From positions 386,432 through 450,431 of the forward strand of contig WELB01000098.1 of the NCBI GenBank assembly GCA_009602725.1: DNA of 64,000 nucleotides, in the 5' to 3' direction. Under the pieces are notes generated by a model that was not told the origin of the DNA, ran no database searches, and saw only the letters and a program-made list of their open reading frames with translations. Below are positions 11,206-24,381 of this stretch, one piece after another. Each line of letters opens with the position of its first letter. Position 1 is the stretch's first letter. Source of the DNA: Spirogloea muscicola. Lineage: Eukaryota; Streptophyta; Zygnematophyceae; Spirogloeales; Spirogloeaceae. Both the position numbers and the translations under genes were made by a program.

Positions 11206-12576
11206 TTAACGGCCGGGGGTGAAGGCGGTGGCATAGGCCCACGCGTTGTTGGTGGCGGGGTCAGCCAGGTGGTCGGACAGGTTCTCAAGCGGGCCCTTGC
11301 CGGTGACAATGGCCTGGACGAAGAAGCCGAACACGGAGAACATGGCAAGGCGTCCGTTCTTGATCTCCTTCACCTTGAGCTCAGCGAAGGTGTCGGGGTC
11401 GTCAGCAAGGCCGAGGGGGTCGAACTGGCCCCCGGGATAGATGGGGTCAGAGACCTCGCCGAGCGGGCCGCCGCCAACGCGGTAGCCCTCAACGGCGCCC
11501 ATAAGGATGACCTGGATGGCCAGGGTGGCGAGGATGGACTGGGCGTGGACGAGGCTGGGGTTGCCGAGGTAGTCCAGGCCTCCGGACGAGAAGATCTGAG
11601 CGCCGGCCTTGAACCAGACGGGCTCACCGAAGGGCACACCATTCTTGGCCAGGAGCTCAGGGGTAAGGCTGCCGAGGGCACCGAGCATGGCCCACCGGGC
11701 GTGGATGACCTGCAAAAAGAAGGGTACAAATGCTTATCAAAACCGAATCTAGACATACTGACCAGAAAAAACACATTCAGGATGCTGCAATGGATGTTCT
11801 ATATCTAAGAAAGGAATATGTAGATCAAAGAACAATGTACCAATCAAACAAGGCAAGAATTGTGCCTTGTGCCTTACGTTACAGACAGAACCAGGTAAGA
11901 AGTAGTTAAAGAGGATATTGTTGCACATGCCAACTGACCTCAAGCTCGCGGTTCTTGGCGAAGGTCTCGGGATCGGCTGAGAGGCCAGCAGTGTCCCAGC
12001 CGTAGTCACCTGGATACTCTCCGGTCAGGTAGGACGGAGTGTTCTCGGAGAACGGTCCCAGGTACTTGGGCCGGTCCGCACCATACCTGAGACAGTCATG
12101 GTGAGGTGATGGGGATAAGCAGAAGACAAGGTCTCTTTATGTCAAAGGATGGTGATAAAACTCTTTACAGAGTTGTACTCAAAGAAGAGCGCGCTCATCT
12201 GCATCCAGCCACAAGAATCCTGAAGACCTGCTACACCTCACATCCATGAGGAGAGGTGTCCGTGTTTTCCTTTCAATCCAAACTACGTGCCATCTGGTGA
12301 CCGACTGTGCATGTACTTAACTACCAGCCTGACTAGCGCCAATGTCAGCTACGTGAGCGCATCACAGAAGCTAGCAACGCAGATCGGGCTCCGAGAGACG
12401 CAGCCCTGGCGATGAGAGGGCCACCGCGGGGCTCACCAGATGCTAGTGGGGGTGGACTTGAGGGTGCGGCGCATGGTGACGCGGGCCTCGGAGGCGCCGG
12501 CGGCGCGGGAGAGCTCCGCGGTCTGGCCGACGAAGGTCGAGGGCGCGACGGCCGGGGCGGCGACAATGGCGGCCAT
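11206..12576 (-). CDS. LHCBM: Light-harvesting chlorophyll a/b protein of LHCII
   Basis: Major antenna protein that binds chlorophylls a and b and xanthophylls in the thylakoid membrane and feeds photosystem II. Three exons (12576-12437, 12086-11939, 11709-11206) sum to 792 nt, 263 residues. The first exon is an alanine-rich chloroplast transit peptide ([17 protein letters not shown]) running into [13 protein letters not shown], the trimerisation motif region. Helix B has [16 protein letters not shown], with the Glu and Arg/His ligands of the LHC motif. Helix C carries IHAQS-type residues as [11 protein letters not shown]. Helix A has [19 protein letters not shown]. The C-terminus is [13 protein letters not shown], as in Lhcbm proteins. 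All ligand positions I can check are present. Typical LHCII length; functional copy. Confidence 0.97.
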
Positions 12577-14373
12577 GGCGGCGGCGGCGGCGGCGGCTGA
12601 GGCGGCGGCTGAGGCGGCGGGGATGACTGGGGGAGGGGAGAGGGAGCTTCTGTGGTGCCTGGCCAGGTTCTTAGTCCGGGGAGGAGGGGGGGGGTGGGAC
12701 GGGGGGCGCGCAGAAGGGAGGCCAGAGGAAAGCCATTGCACAGGCTGGGGGGAGAGGGGGGGCCTGGGCAGGGGGGGATGAGGGGGGCCGGAGCCCGGAT
12801 CCGTCGGCGAAAGCCCTGGACGCTCCGCGACGGGCTGAACCATATGGTAGCTATTGACCCCCCCCACTGAATGTGGGGCGGCTGCGGCCGGGAGATGTAT
12901 GCCGCGACTCGCACGCGCGAGCGCCATCCGGGCGCCGACGCTGATTGGCCGGCGAACCGCGACGGCATCCGGAAGGACGAATGGAAGTCCGCCACGCGGA
13001 GTGCCAAATGGCAGTCCACCGCACAAGGGCCTCTGATTGGTCGCAGCCCTCCCGCAGCTCCGGGCTCCGGGGGGGGCGGCCTGCGCCACGCGGCACGCGC
13101 CTGGGGCCGCCCGATCGCGGGGGCTGGAAATGCCATCCGACGGCGCACCTGGGGCCGTCCAACCGGCTACACCCGGCAAACGGTTCTGCGTAGCGGGAGG
13201 GCGACTTATGTACCTGCGGCAGTGCGCCAGCAGCCCCCGTCTAACCCCCGGCCCAGCCGAGCTTGTCCGTTCGTTGGGGCTGGCCCCTCACACCCATTGC
13301 CCTTTCGTTCGATTAGCTGTTCCTTTCAGCTGTCCCTGCGTTTCCTTGTTCCCGCTCCTTGGGCGCTCCCTGCCTTCCGTCTACTTGCTGGCGTGCCCTG
13401 GCAGCCGCCTCCGGCTCTAGGCAGGGCAAGGTCTGTCCTGCTGCTAGTTTCTCCCGACATGCTGCTGCTGACCAGGGGGTACTGAGCAGGCACCTGTGCT
13501 TTTCCGGCTCCCTGTGACCTTGTTCATTCTTCTGTTGATGGCGTTTCCCAGCTACTAAGCTCCCATCCGCTAAGTCTCTTGCATAGCTGTGTGGATGTGG
13601 CGCCCTTCGGCCCTTTGGACCTTGTACATTTCTTTGAGCTGGCCTCACATCCATTGCTTTGCTTTGAATGAGCTGTTTCTTTCCTTTTTCCAGCCTCTCC
13701 CCCTTTTGAAGGAGCTGCTTCTTCCTCATTCATTCTCTTTGGGCTGGCTTTTCAGAGCTCTCGGCTCCTCTGGCAAAGCTGCTTCTTCTCCTCAAGGCCT
13801 TCCACTCTTGGTCTCAGGAGCGTCCACCTCTACACTTTGCGACACTGATGACGGGTAGTGCTTGACAACGAGGCATACGCGTCCAAAGCTGGGATGAAGC
13901 CCTTAACAAAATTGAAGAGTCAAGAAAAGGAGATGCACCAAAAGGGGGCGATGGCTGTGAAAGGCCAGTCCAATGGGACGAGTAGTCCGAGTTGGGACGA
14001 TCCTCCACAGGAGGCACTGACTGTAATGAGGCAGCCAGAGTGATGAAAGGCGGTTTGGCAAGAGGTGCCAGTCAGGAGAAGGACGCCCACTCGTGTCAGT
14101 GGCTCAAATATCCCTTAAGACAGGGTCGAGTGGCCTGCTCCTATGATTGTAACTTGAACGGGTGGTTTGTACACTTTGTGGTCATTAGAAGTGATCTGTA
14201 CACTTGGGTGGTAATCTGAAGATAGGATCGATCCGCAAGCATGGACCAGGAATTACTAGGGTGGGCACCACCGTGGAGCACTGACAGGAGCAGGGCAAGG
14301 GTGCAGTGGGTGGGTGTTCCCATCAAAAAATTAGATGGTTGTACAGAATAATGGCGCCCTTGAGAAGCTCCAT
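12577..14373. other. LHCII upstream region and dispersed repeats
   Basis: 12577-13200 is very GC-rich and holds the presumed LHCII promoter; no clear TATA box is seen. 13260-13990 contains several decayed copies of the hairpin-core repeat (GGGCTGGC/CAGCC near 13280, 13640, 13745 and, inverted, 13940) and one TRGY-type ORF end at about 13470-13485. 14000-14370 shows nothing recognisable. Confidence 0.5.
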
Positions 14374-17300
14374 TCAAGAGGGCAAGGAGCATGGCTTTCT
14401 TGCAGGAAGCCTTTGCTGATATGTTGCCAGCAAAAACTTCTTCTGCTCCTTGGTGGCATAGCACAGGATTGCATCAGGACACAGCCTTGCTCCTCCTTTT
14501 GGGATCTTCACAAGGATGACAACACAACCTGTAAGTACAAATTTTGTGACATACTGACGCCTCTGAAGCTCATATTGCTGAAGCGCCCAGCCTAGTCTCC
14601 TTGGTAATACACAAGCACAGTCACCAGCACTACGTGAGGCAAGCCCCACAAAACCTCAACAAGACCACTACGGGTGACCTCCTCACACATCAGAGTGGCT
14701 TATCTGTGTGGCCAGTGTTCTCTAAGAGCGCAGATCTTCAGGTAAGAAGCCCAGTCACCTTAGGTTGGAAGGTCTGTAAGGCTGCATAAGCCTCCAGGAG
14801 GTGTAGCATGTAGTCATAGACAAGGTTCATGCTCAGGTCTTCTATAAATCCTCGACTCATGTTCCCTATGAGTTCTGCCTGTCACAAGCAAGGAATTGCT
14901 TCTAGCTCAGCAGCAGATGCCTTGAAACGCATGGACTGTATCAGTGCAGTGATCAAGCAGACCTTGCACGATGCGTCAAAGAAGATCTCCTCGAGTCTAT
15001 GGCCAGTAGCACATGCTTGGAAGAACTTCACAAGGTTTCAAGTCTTGCAAAGGCCTCTTGCTGCATTCACAAAGCATACTGAAACTTGAATGATGGCCAT
15101 GGTCTTTTGGCAGATTGTCAACCAATGCCGGGCCAGTGCTGTACGTGATTGACAGGATGTGGCAGTGTCCTACCTCCTTTCTGTGGCGATTACCCCAGTC
15201 CACGTGAGCTTTGATCCCCTGGCACAGCTCCCTCGGTTTTCTTGGGATGTACTTGACAGGCAGGTAGTGGATGCTCGGCTTCAAGGCCCTGCTGTAAAAG
15301 TCATAGTAACTGGGAGATATGAGAAGAGTGGTTGACCCGCAGGCCAGTATGTACTTCAGAGAGACTGACCAGGCAAAGCCCTCTGCATATATCTTGTACC
15401 TGCAAGAGACCACGCCCATTGACTACCATCAGAGAGGATACTGGACTTGGGGAAAAGAAGACTTCCAACATCCTGTCTGCTTTCTGATGCACAGAAGATG
15501 AGAAATCTTGATTCAATTGACAATGTCTTCCGACACCCTCATACACGTTCATGCGTTGGGAGATCTTGTAGTGGTGGAAGCCCTTGTTAGTGCAGCAAAG
15601 GGGGCACGTGAGATGGAGCACAGGTGGCAGTCACTTGTGCTTGCACTGATTACTGAGCGCTGACTCGTTGCTGTAACCCGTCTTGACCTCAACATCCCAA
15701 TCCTGTGATCCATCAGAATTACTTTATATGAGAAAGAAATGAAGTGAGGCTACTGCGCGGACAGTATACTTACAAGCTCCTATCTGCTGTTGCAAGTGCG
15801 GAGAGAAGACCATACATAGAGCCTCACCGTGCAGGACCTGTTGCCCATCTTGCAAGTGCTTTCTGAGGCAGCTAGCCTCGCATTCATATCATTATTGTGA
15901 TGTCTTAATTGTACATGCCTTGCTGGTCAGAATGCAAGCAGTTGCGCAGCTCGTGGTGGGATCTACAACAACTAACGCACTATGGCTTTCCAAATGATTG
16001 GACAAGCTTAGAGCCACCATCCTGTGACTTGCAGACTGCCAACCAGAGTCGGATGCTTGGGGCAGTGAGGAAACTGACCTGCGCGACAAGGTCGATCGGC
16101 CACCGATACGAGTTCTTGCAGTAGCCCATGAGGTCCTCTCGGACCGGAGCAACCGACGGATTCCCCTTCCAGTGAGCCCTGGGAATTCTGTCTTGCCAGG
16201 CCGTTTCCCGTGCGCCTCCCTGAATGTCGGCCTTGGCGATATCCCACGGGTCAATGTTGGTCTCTGGCCTGCCAAGGACATGAAAGAACATGACACACAT
16301 ACCTTCAGCAGCCTCTTCACCACATTGAGGCCGCCGCAACTTAAGGCACAAACAACTATTCTGGCTAACACTACACACTATGATCAGCAGTAATGATGGT
16401 ACACGTCCCTGTATCGCCTCATTGATTCTTAGGCACGCTCATATGGCTTCCAGAGATCATGGAGAAATTAGCTGTCAACTGGTTACTTCAAGTGCGTGAA
16501 TTTTGTGTGCTTGCTTGTATTGTGGTAGTAAAAACTGCACACGTTGGTTTATATCTTAGTATGTTGAAGATAGTAGAGCTAACCAGCCCCAGAAGCTCCA
16601 ATCTGGCCAGGGGACATCGTAGTGCTCTTCGTTGCTGCAGTATCGGAAGAGGAGCGGCAGCGGCTGCAGCTCCTCCTCTGCCGGCTCTTCGCCATTGCCA
16701 GTAATGAGGCCATCCTTCAGCTCCGCGGCGCTGCTTTTAGCAATATGTGGCAGGTCCATGCAGTCAAACATGATGTCAACATCGGGTACGTCGCGGGGGT
16801 ACATGCGGAGCAGCAGCGCGATCCCCCACAGTGTGAATAGGCCCCGGCTCTGCGTGCACTGAGATCACCATTTGCACAGCACGCAGAAGCACGTCAGGAA
16901 ACGAGACCCCTATTCGAAGCTTTTCTCTGCATTGCTGTAACAGTGAGCCTATGTCGGACCAAAGCGGCAGTATGTATCTGTACTAGGCGGCTTTGTCCAG
17001 CAGTCGCCCTCAGCGGACGGTGTGCACAAAGCCTGTGCGTCATGGTAACGGTCACGGGTCTGAGTTTAAGGCTGGGGCTTCGCAAGAACGTGTTGGCAAT
17101 CCAGGCGAGGAAAGGGAGAGGGGATGTGGCAGGTGATGCAACAAACAGCGGCGATTGCTTGCCACGGCTGCCAGACGGCCAATGCGGGGGCGAACCTCCG
17201 CACCTTGTAATAGTGTTCGACATAGAGCTTCCCGGACACGATGACGACGCGGAACGCCGCCCACGACTGCGCAGCGTCGACATCCGCCCTGGAGATGCCG

Positions 17301-18192
17301 CTGCGGCCGCCCCCAGATGCGTTCCACGGGGCCAGGTCCTCCCGGATCTGGCTGAACCAAGCCGGGCAGGCCGGAGAACCCACTACGTCGCCTTCGCCGC
17401 CGCCGCCGCCGTCGCCGTCGCCGCCGCCGCCGCCGTCTGCCTCTCGGTTTGCCGTGGGCTGGCTGAGATGGGTCAGGCTGCGGGCGGCGTCGCCCAGCTT
17501 GAAGGCGCACACGCTGCTGCAGTGCAGCGCCTGCTGCGCCCGCTGGAACTTGCTCCACGGCGTCAGCTCCGCCCACTGCACGCCTGCACGCACACGAGCA
17601 CGGCCCTAACGGCTTAGGGTTTAGGGTTTAGGGTAGCAGAGGTCAAGGGTCCGAATCCCTCTTCTCCTGACTCAGCATTTCTGCTTTGGTGAAGTATTGA
17701 GTGAAGCAAAGCAAAGCAAAGCAAAGCACAGCAAGCAATGCGAATATAGCAGAGCAGAGCAGGCATAGCAGCTCGACGGCAAGCAAGAAGCTAAAGCTGG
17801 CGTGAGCCTCACCGCGGTCAGGGTGCGGGTGCCACGGCGTGACCTCCAGGTTATCACCGGCGGTCATGGCGCTGCGGTGCGAGAAGGCCTGCCGCAGAGC
17901 GGATGCGAACGCTGAGAATCCTAAAACCCCAAACCGTTGGATCTCCAAACCCCATCCACTGAACAAGACGCAGACACGGCTCACTGCGGAGGCCGTTCCC
18001 GCAGCGCCGAGCGCAGGCTCGCCAAATGAGATAGACGACCCTAACCCTAACCCTAAATCCTGACCATGCACTGGCCTGCGAGGCGGCCCGGGCCGCGGCG
18101 GCGGCGGCGGCGGCGGCGGCTGCGGCGGGAAACCTTGCCGCTGGCCGCCAGGCGCGCGTGCTGCGGCAACGGCGGCGGAGGCCCACTGGCTG
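14374..18192 (-). CDS. GT90 (CAP10/DUF821) glycosyltransferase, 5' end in assembly gap
   Basis: Family-90 glycosyltransferase, related to Rumi-type O-glucosyl/xylosyltransferases of the secretory pathway. Exons on the minus strand: 17911-17813, 17583-17204, 16849-16584, 16268-16079, 15702-15635, 15399-15174, then about 14870-14758 and about 14550-14374. Recognisable blocks in order: EVTPWHPHPD; REDLAPWN ... GISRADVDAA ... FRVVIVSGKLYVEHY; LFTLWGIALLLRMYPRDVPD with VDIMFDC; PLFRYC-like LLFRYCSNE; DVPWPDWSFWGWPE; IDPWDIAKADIQGG; HWKGNPSVAPVREDL; KYKIYAEGFAWSVSLKYILA; GSTTLLISPSYYDFYSRAL; AHVDWGN; EDLSMNLVYDYMLHLLEAY; and a Cys-containing tail ARLCPDAILCYATKEQK. All CAP10 core motifs are present. 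The first exon(s), with any signal anchor, fall near or in the gap at 18193. A Gly/Asp-rich insert follows the Cys-rich early region (17380-17440). Confidence 0.88.
17613..17635. repeat. Interstitial telomere-like tract in GT90 intron
   Basis: Three consecutive TTTAGGG-like units inside the intron between the 17813 and 17583 exon edges. A short (AAAGC)n run lies nearby at 17703-17728. Confidence 0.7.
18042..18058. repeat. Interstitial telomere-like tract upstream in the GT90 gene
   Basis: CCCTAACCCTAACCCTAAA on the plus strand, close to the gap and within the presumed GT90 5' intron or leader. A related GGTTTGGGGTTTTAG sequence sits directly at the 3' splice site before 17911. Confidence 0.65.
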
Positions 18193-20221
<2,029 letters not shown>

Positions 20222-20868
20222 CAGTGAACGTTGTACACTTCGAATCTGAGTATTTAGGACTGCATGCCTTAATAGCTTGTAATTTTCACTCTAGATGTGC
20301 AGTCGCCCTTCACCCCCTGTTGGACTTGGCCACTTTGGCCGTCCATTATTTCATACACGCACGTTTCCCGAGAAGTGCAGGCCCAATTCTTGCAGAAGTG
20401 ACAAGCGTCTCCTTGGACTCCGATGCAAAGCATCCCCGAAGTTCAGGCACTTGAGGAAAATTTTTCACAGCTTGGGACCCTGCGAAGAGGCGCCCGCACA
20501 GCAATAAGGTGTAATTATAGAGCGACATCTAGCTACGCAAGTAAAGACATGCACTTGAAGTCGCTGCAATTTCTGGTTGCTTAGTGTAGCAGCAATGCAC
20601 CCATACCAGAACGAGCAGTGACATATGAGCATGTTATGTCAATGCTGCTGGCCTCAGTTTTTGTGTTGTATGTCGAGAGTGACCTCAGTTTCTACATTGT
20701 ATGTTGAGAGTGATTTATATAGAACGGTGCGATACCTGTGGACCTGTCATCTCTTGACTTGATTTCCATGATGGCTTCAGCATCGTAGAACCATCGGACA
20801 AATATCACTGTTGGAAGTGTGAAATAAAATGGAAGTGTATACCGCTCCTTTGAGACCCGGGTCAAGGT
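20222..20868. other. Convergent 3' intergenic region
   Basis: Shared downstream region of the charged protein and PIG-C. A short direct repeat (TGTATGTCGAGAGTGA / TGTATGTTGAGAGTGA) occurs near 20665 and 20700. No gene seen. Confidence 0.5.
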
Positions 20869-23536
20869 CTAGTCTGCAGCGGCGATGGTGAGCTTGGCCT
20901 CGTCCCAAGGTCCCTGGATCTCAAACTTGTGCTTCTGCATGTGGATAAGGTAATATGGGCACACAAGCCCAATGAAGAACAGGCTGGCCACGAAGAGGCC
21001 AACGAGGAGCTGGCTGAGCAAGCCCACAAGCACCATGGCAGCAATGGCGAGGCCGCTCGTCAAGAGTAGGTGCAAGCCCGGGAAGCCGTGGCGCACGTGA
21101 TCGGCGACGACGGGGAAGAGGACGTAGGCCTCCAGAACGAGGAGAATGAGCGCAAAGGCTGCAGTAGGCGATTGGAGGCGCGATGCCAGAAGAGTGAAGG
21201 CGAGGCATGCGGCGAGGAGAGAGACATTGCCGGTGAACTTGGAGCTTGCTGCAATGGCGTGTCCAGTACGAACAAAAGAAGCTTAATAGTCTGGCCAAAC
21301 ACCTGACTAAATGACCTCTAAACTCTCATCCAACTTTTATTCTGAATGAACTCTCAGTCAGGTCTAGCCTTTGAGCCTCCACCTCCACCCCTCCCTATCA
21401 CAGAGGTCATTGCCAAGCAAGCATACAGCTCATCTGCTGCTTGGAGGATGCCCTTTGCAGCTGATAAGGCGCGAGCTCGTACGAGTATGCGAGTGGCTGT
21501 AGTCGTGGAAGAAGAGGTGGATGAGCAAGAGGTAGATGGAGCTGGTCCATATGGTATCAGAGCTTATGGACCTGCAGTGATGAGAGAGAGCTATGAAGGA
21601 GATTGTGGCTTCTTGTGGTGCTTTAAGCGGCTGTGAAGTCCAATTGAAAGGCAATTGGAGCAAGCAAGCTCAGGCCACACCATTGGACCCTCAATATTCG
21701 GCTGTCACGTTGCAAAGCTGCTCAATTGTGGAGCAACCGCAATGACCAGATTGCTGCTCCTGCTGCTTGTCTCGTTTCGGCTGATTGTTTGCTGTGGGAG
21801 AAATGTCTGCTCTCACCTGGTCAGAGTCTGCAGGATCGGGGACATGATGTACACCCCGCTCACGAGCAGGAAGAAATTGAAGGCATCGCTTGCTAGAGCA
21901 TCTGGACATCAAGGAGCAGCCATCTGGTGATTGCACGTAATAGTCAAGCACTCCTACACACGCAACCTTTTGCCTCAGCAACTGATGCTTGTTGCTTCAT
22001 TGCTGAAATTGCTGAGCGAGCTGACCTTATTGCCAACAGTAACCATTACAGGAGGGGGAGTGCTGTTGCTTGTGGTCACCTGCTGTCAGCACCTCCAAGC
22101 CACGGAGAAGGACCCAAGCAACAAAGCCCACCGCAGCGAGTATGATATCAAGCACCAGCAGCTGGATCGTGGACATGCAATCCAGGAGCGCGTGTGCGGA
22201 TAGAGCTGGGCCAGCGGGCACATGCGGCCTTCTGTCAGATGCAGGAAGTAAGTACGACTGAGCAAGCATGTGGGTCTGCTTGCACGCCTGTGTTTGCGGG
22301 TGCGCTTCGTTGCTTGTCCTGGATGCTCCGCCTGCTGCAGTGCACGCTTGTGGAACTCGATATGTTCAGACAAAGTGCAGTCAAAGGGGATGAAAGTCTC
22401 TATCTTTCAGTGTGCAACTTGACAACTGAAGCTGTCCACAGTAGAAACTTGATAGTGATGCCCTTGAGCTTAGGAATATCTTCCCAGGAAGAAGGTCTAA
22501 GCTGAAGGTTTTGATTTCAAGGCTTCAAGTTTTGGCAGCTCGACTTGCCAGCAGCAACAACCACGATCGCGAGCTGCCGGATGACCACCACTGACTCCCG
22601 CACCACAGTCCAGTAGTCCCGCTGCCAGAGAAAGTCGAGAGGGGCTGCATCAGCTGAGCAGGCGGCCATTGTGCATTAGCCAGATGCACCGGAACCCCTC
22701 GAATGTGCCGCAACTTTCAGATAACCAAAGACTACCCTCCATTTGTTCAATACTTAGCCAGATTGTCACCACTTAGCCAGAGCAGTAAGTGCAGAACACC
22801 GTCTCGGACTTGGACCCTGGGCTTTGGTGAGTGGGCTCAGGTACAGGGCTGGTATTACTGGCTAGTCAGGTGAACGCTGTGGATCTGCACAGCCCCAAAA
22901 GGGCCTCCTCGTGGCCGCCGTGCCACATGCTCTGAGGACAGCCTCCTCTGACCACTGTGCTACAAGATTGTTACAACCGCTTGAGGTGGACGCAAGCTTG
23001 TACGAACTCTCAACGCAAGCCCAGGTCGGCCGGGCTCAGACTGGCATTGGGTTTACAGGTTCAGCATGATGGGCTGCGCGTGAGGTTTTCCTGTCTTGGA
23101 AATAAGGATGGAGTGTGTCTTGGGTGATGGAGGGCCTGAGTGGGCAAGTACGAAGGCAAGCACATCGACAGATGTGCATCACCTGCTGCTAAGCTGACCC
23201 GCTCTGTGACCACGAGCCAGCACATAGAGCTCTTGGAAAGGTCTCCGAGGTGCTGGGCGCAGCGGCTGCAGTTGACTCTGGCGTGCCCAGCGCCAAGGTT
23301 CCTGGCAGCGGCGGGCAAGGCTTGCAGAGCGCCCGACCGCCATGAGAGTGGCGCCGCACCTGGACGACGTTGGCGTTGGTCACGAGGCCGGCGAGGAACG
23401 ATGGGTCGGTGTGCGCGTCGTCGTAGGGCTGCCGCAGGTACAGCACCTTGCGCCACGGCGGCCGGGCCAGGCCCGCGCCCACCGCCAGCGCCGCATTCGG
23501 CGTCCCAGCTTCCGAAGGCGGCGATTCCGGTTGCAT
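20869..23536 (-). CDS. PIGC: GPI biosynthesis GlcNAc-transferase subunit C (PIG-C/GPI2)
   Basis: Multipass ER membrane subunit of the complex that transfers GlcNAc to phosphatidylinositol, the first step of GPI-anchor synthesis. Six exons (23536-23360, 22621-22545, 22231-22080, 21901-21817, 21571-21483, 21248-20869) sum to 960 nt, 319 residues, against about 280-300 in yeast and human. Diagnostic blocks: WRKVLYLRQPYDDAHTDPSF near the N-terminus, RESVVVIRQL, IMSPILQTLTRSISSDTIW, LIHLFFHDYS, NVSLLAACLAFTLLASRL, and the C-terminal KHKFEIQGPWDEAK, the family signature. Several hydrophobic helices are evident. Intron 1 contains a dispersed repeat. The exon 2 donor could be read as a GC donor, but the GT three bases on gives the only phase-consistent join. 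Confidence 0.95.
23105..23215 (-). repeat. Dispersed repeat tail (module B) in PIG-C intron 1
   Basis: The minus strand reads AGCGGGTCAGCTTAGCAGCA, GGTGATGCACATCTGTC, GTGCTTGCC and AGGCCCTCCATCACCC, matching 29130-29225 and 29231-29320. It therefore transposed or was copied into an intron. Confidence 0.75.
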
Positions 23537-24381
23537 CTATGAGCTCTGTGAAGCCGCCATCACTGGATGTGCGCAGCGCAACACAACAGTGATCGCCGCA
23601 ACTCGAGAAGGAATGTTGATAGCCGTGCTGACGTGAAGATAGCTGTGCTCATGATGTTGTCCAGTCCAAAAATTGCGCAGCCAGAGTGAACCTCTGGAGC
23701 CCCGCTTCTTCTCGCACTCGCAACTTGGTCAAGCAGTGCAGTGTGTTCCTATCTTTCAAGTGGGAGGCAGATCAAGTTCATGGAGCGAGCTTTGGAAGAG
23801 TCTTTCCGGCTATGCATGTGCAGGGGCGGCATCGATGTGAGTGAGGGCTGGGCTGAAATGCTTAAGGAGTGTTCACAGCAGCAAGCAGTGGCTTGCTGCT
23901 TTTGAGGGTCCATGAGCATGATACATCTGGCATGTGCTTATCCATCCAAAATGGCCTTCTTCTCGATGCAATCGAGACTTGCACTTGCCGAGCTAGTGCT
24001 GCGGAGTTGCTATACAAAGCAATCTGATGCAGACCACACTAATGACGGAGATGAAGGTGAAGAACACGAGCAGGTGTAAGGAAGCCAGTGTGCATTGCCG
24101 CTTGCCTGTTTCTGGCAGAAATAGAAGGCTAGGAGCACTAAATTTGTTGACAAAGATTTGCAGTTACTGTCCAGCTAACTCCCATGCAACCACAACTATG
24201 AATGAAGTACACATAGTGTGTCTGCAAAGACACACTACTTGGACGTCGGGTTCACAATGAAGCGTGTCAAGCTATTGACACGCTTCGGCTCGGTGAAGGA
24301 GCAACTTCTATGTACTCCATCAGCAGCCTTCATCAATTGCCACTCTCCGCGTAGCTGCCAAGCAAGAGTGCAGAGCAAAAT
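23537..24381. other. Intergenic between PIG-C 5' end and the LRR-SAPS 3' end
   Basis: No coding exon is supported. It holds one strong stem-loop (24259-24286), listed separately. Confidence 0.5.
24259..24286. other. Perfect 12-bp stem, 4-nt loop hairpin
   Basis: GAAGCGTGTCAA / GCTA / TTGACACGCTTC. It lies about 100 nt beyond the tentative stop codon of the LRR-SAPS gene, so it would sit in that 3' UTR or just past it. Confidence 0.7.

Noticed and set aside
11089-11808. 239-codon plus-strand open frame
   Set aside because: Antisense shadow of the GC-rich LHCII third exon, which has clear protein identity on the minus strand.
12345-13179. 250-267-codon minus-strand frames upstream of LHCII
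   Set aside because: They extend through the GC-rich promoter. The LHCII transit peptide starts cleanly at 12576, and upstream residues look like random Pro/Arg-rich translation.
17638-17670. tRNA-like B-box sequence (GGGTCCGAATCCC)
   Set aside because: No A box, anticodon arm or matching acceptor stem within the required distance.
22540-22560. GC-AG intron donor in PIG-C exon 2
   Set aside because: The classic-looking GCAAGT donor puts the next exon out of frame; the adjacent GT donor gives a phase-consistent join.
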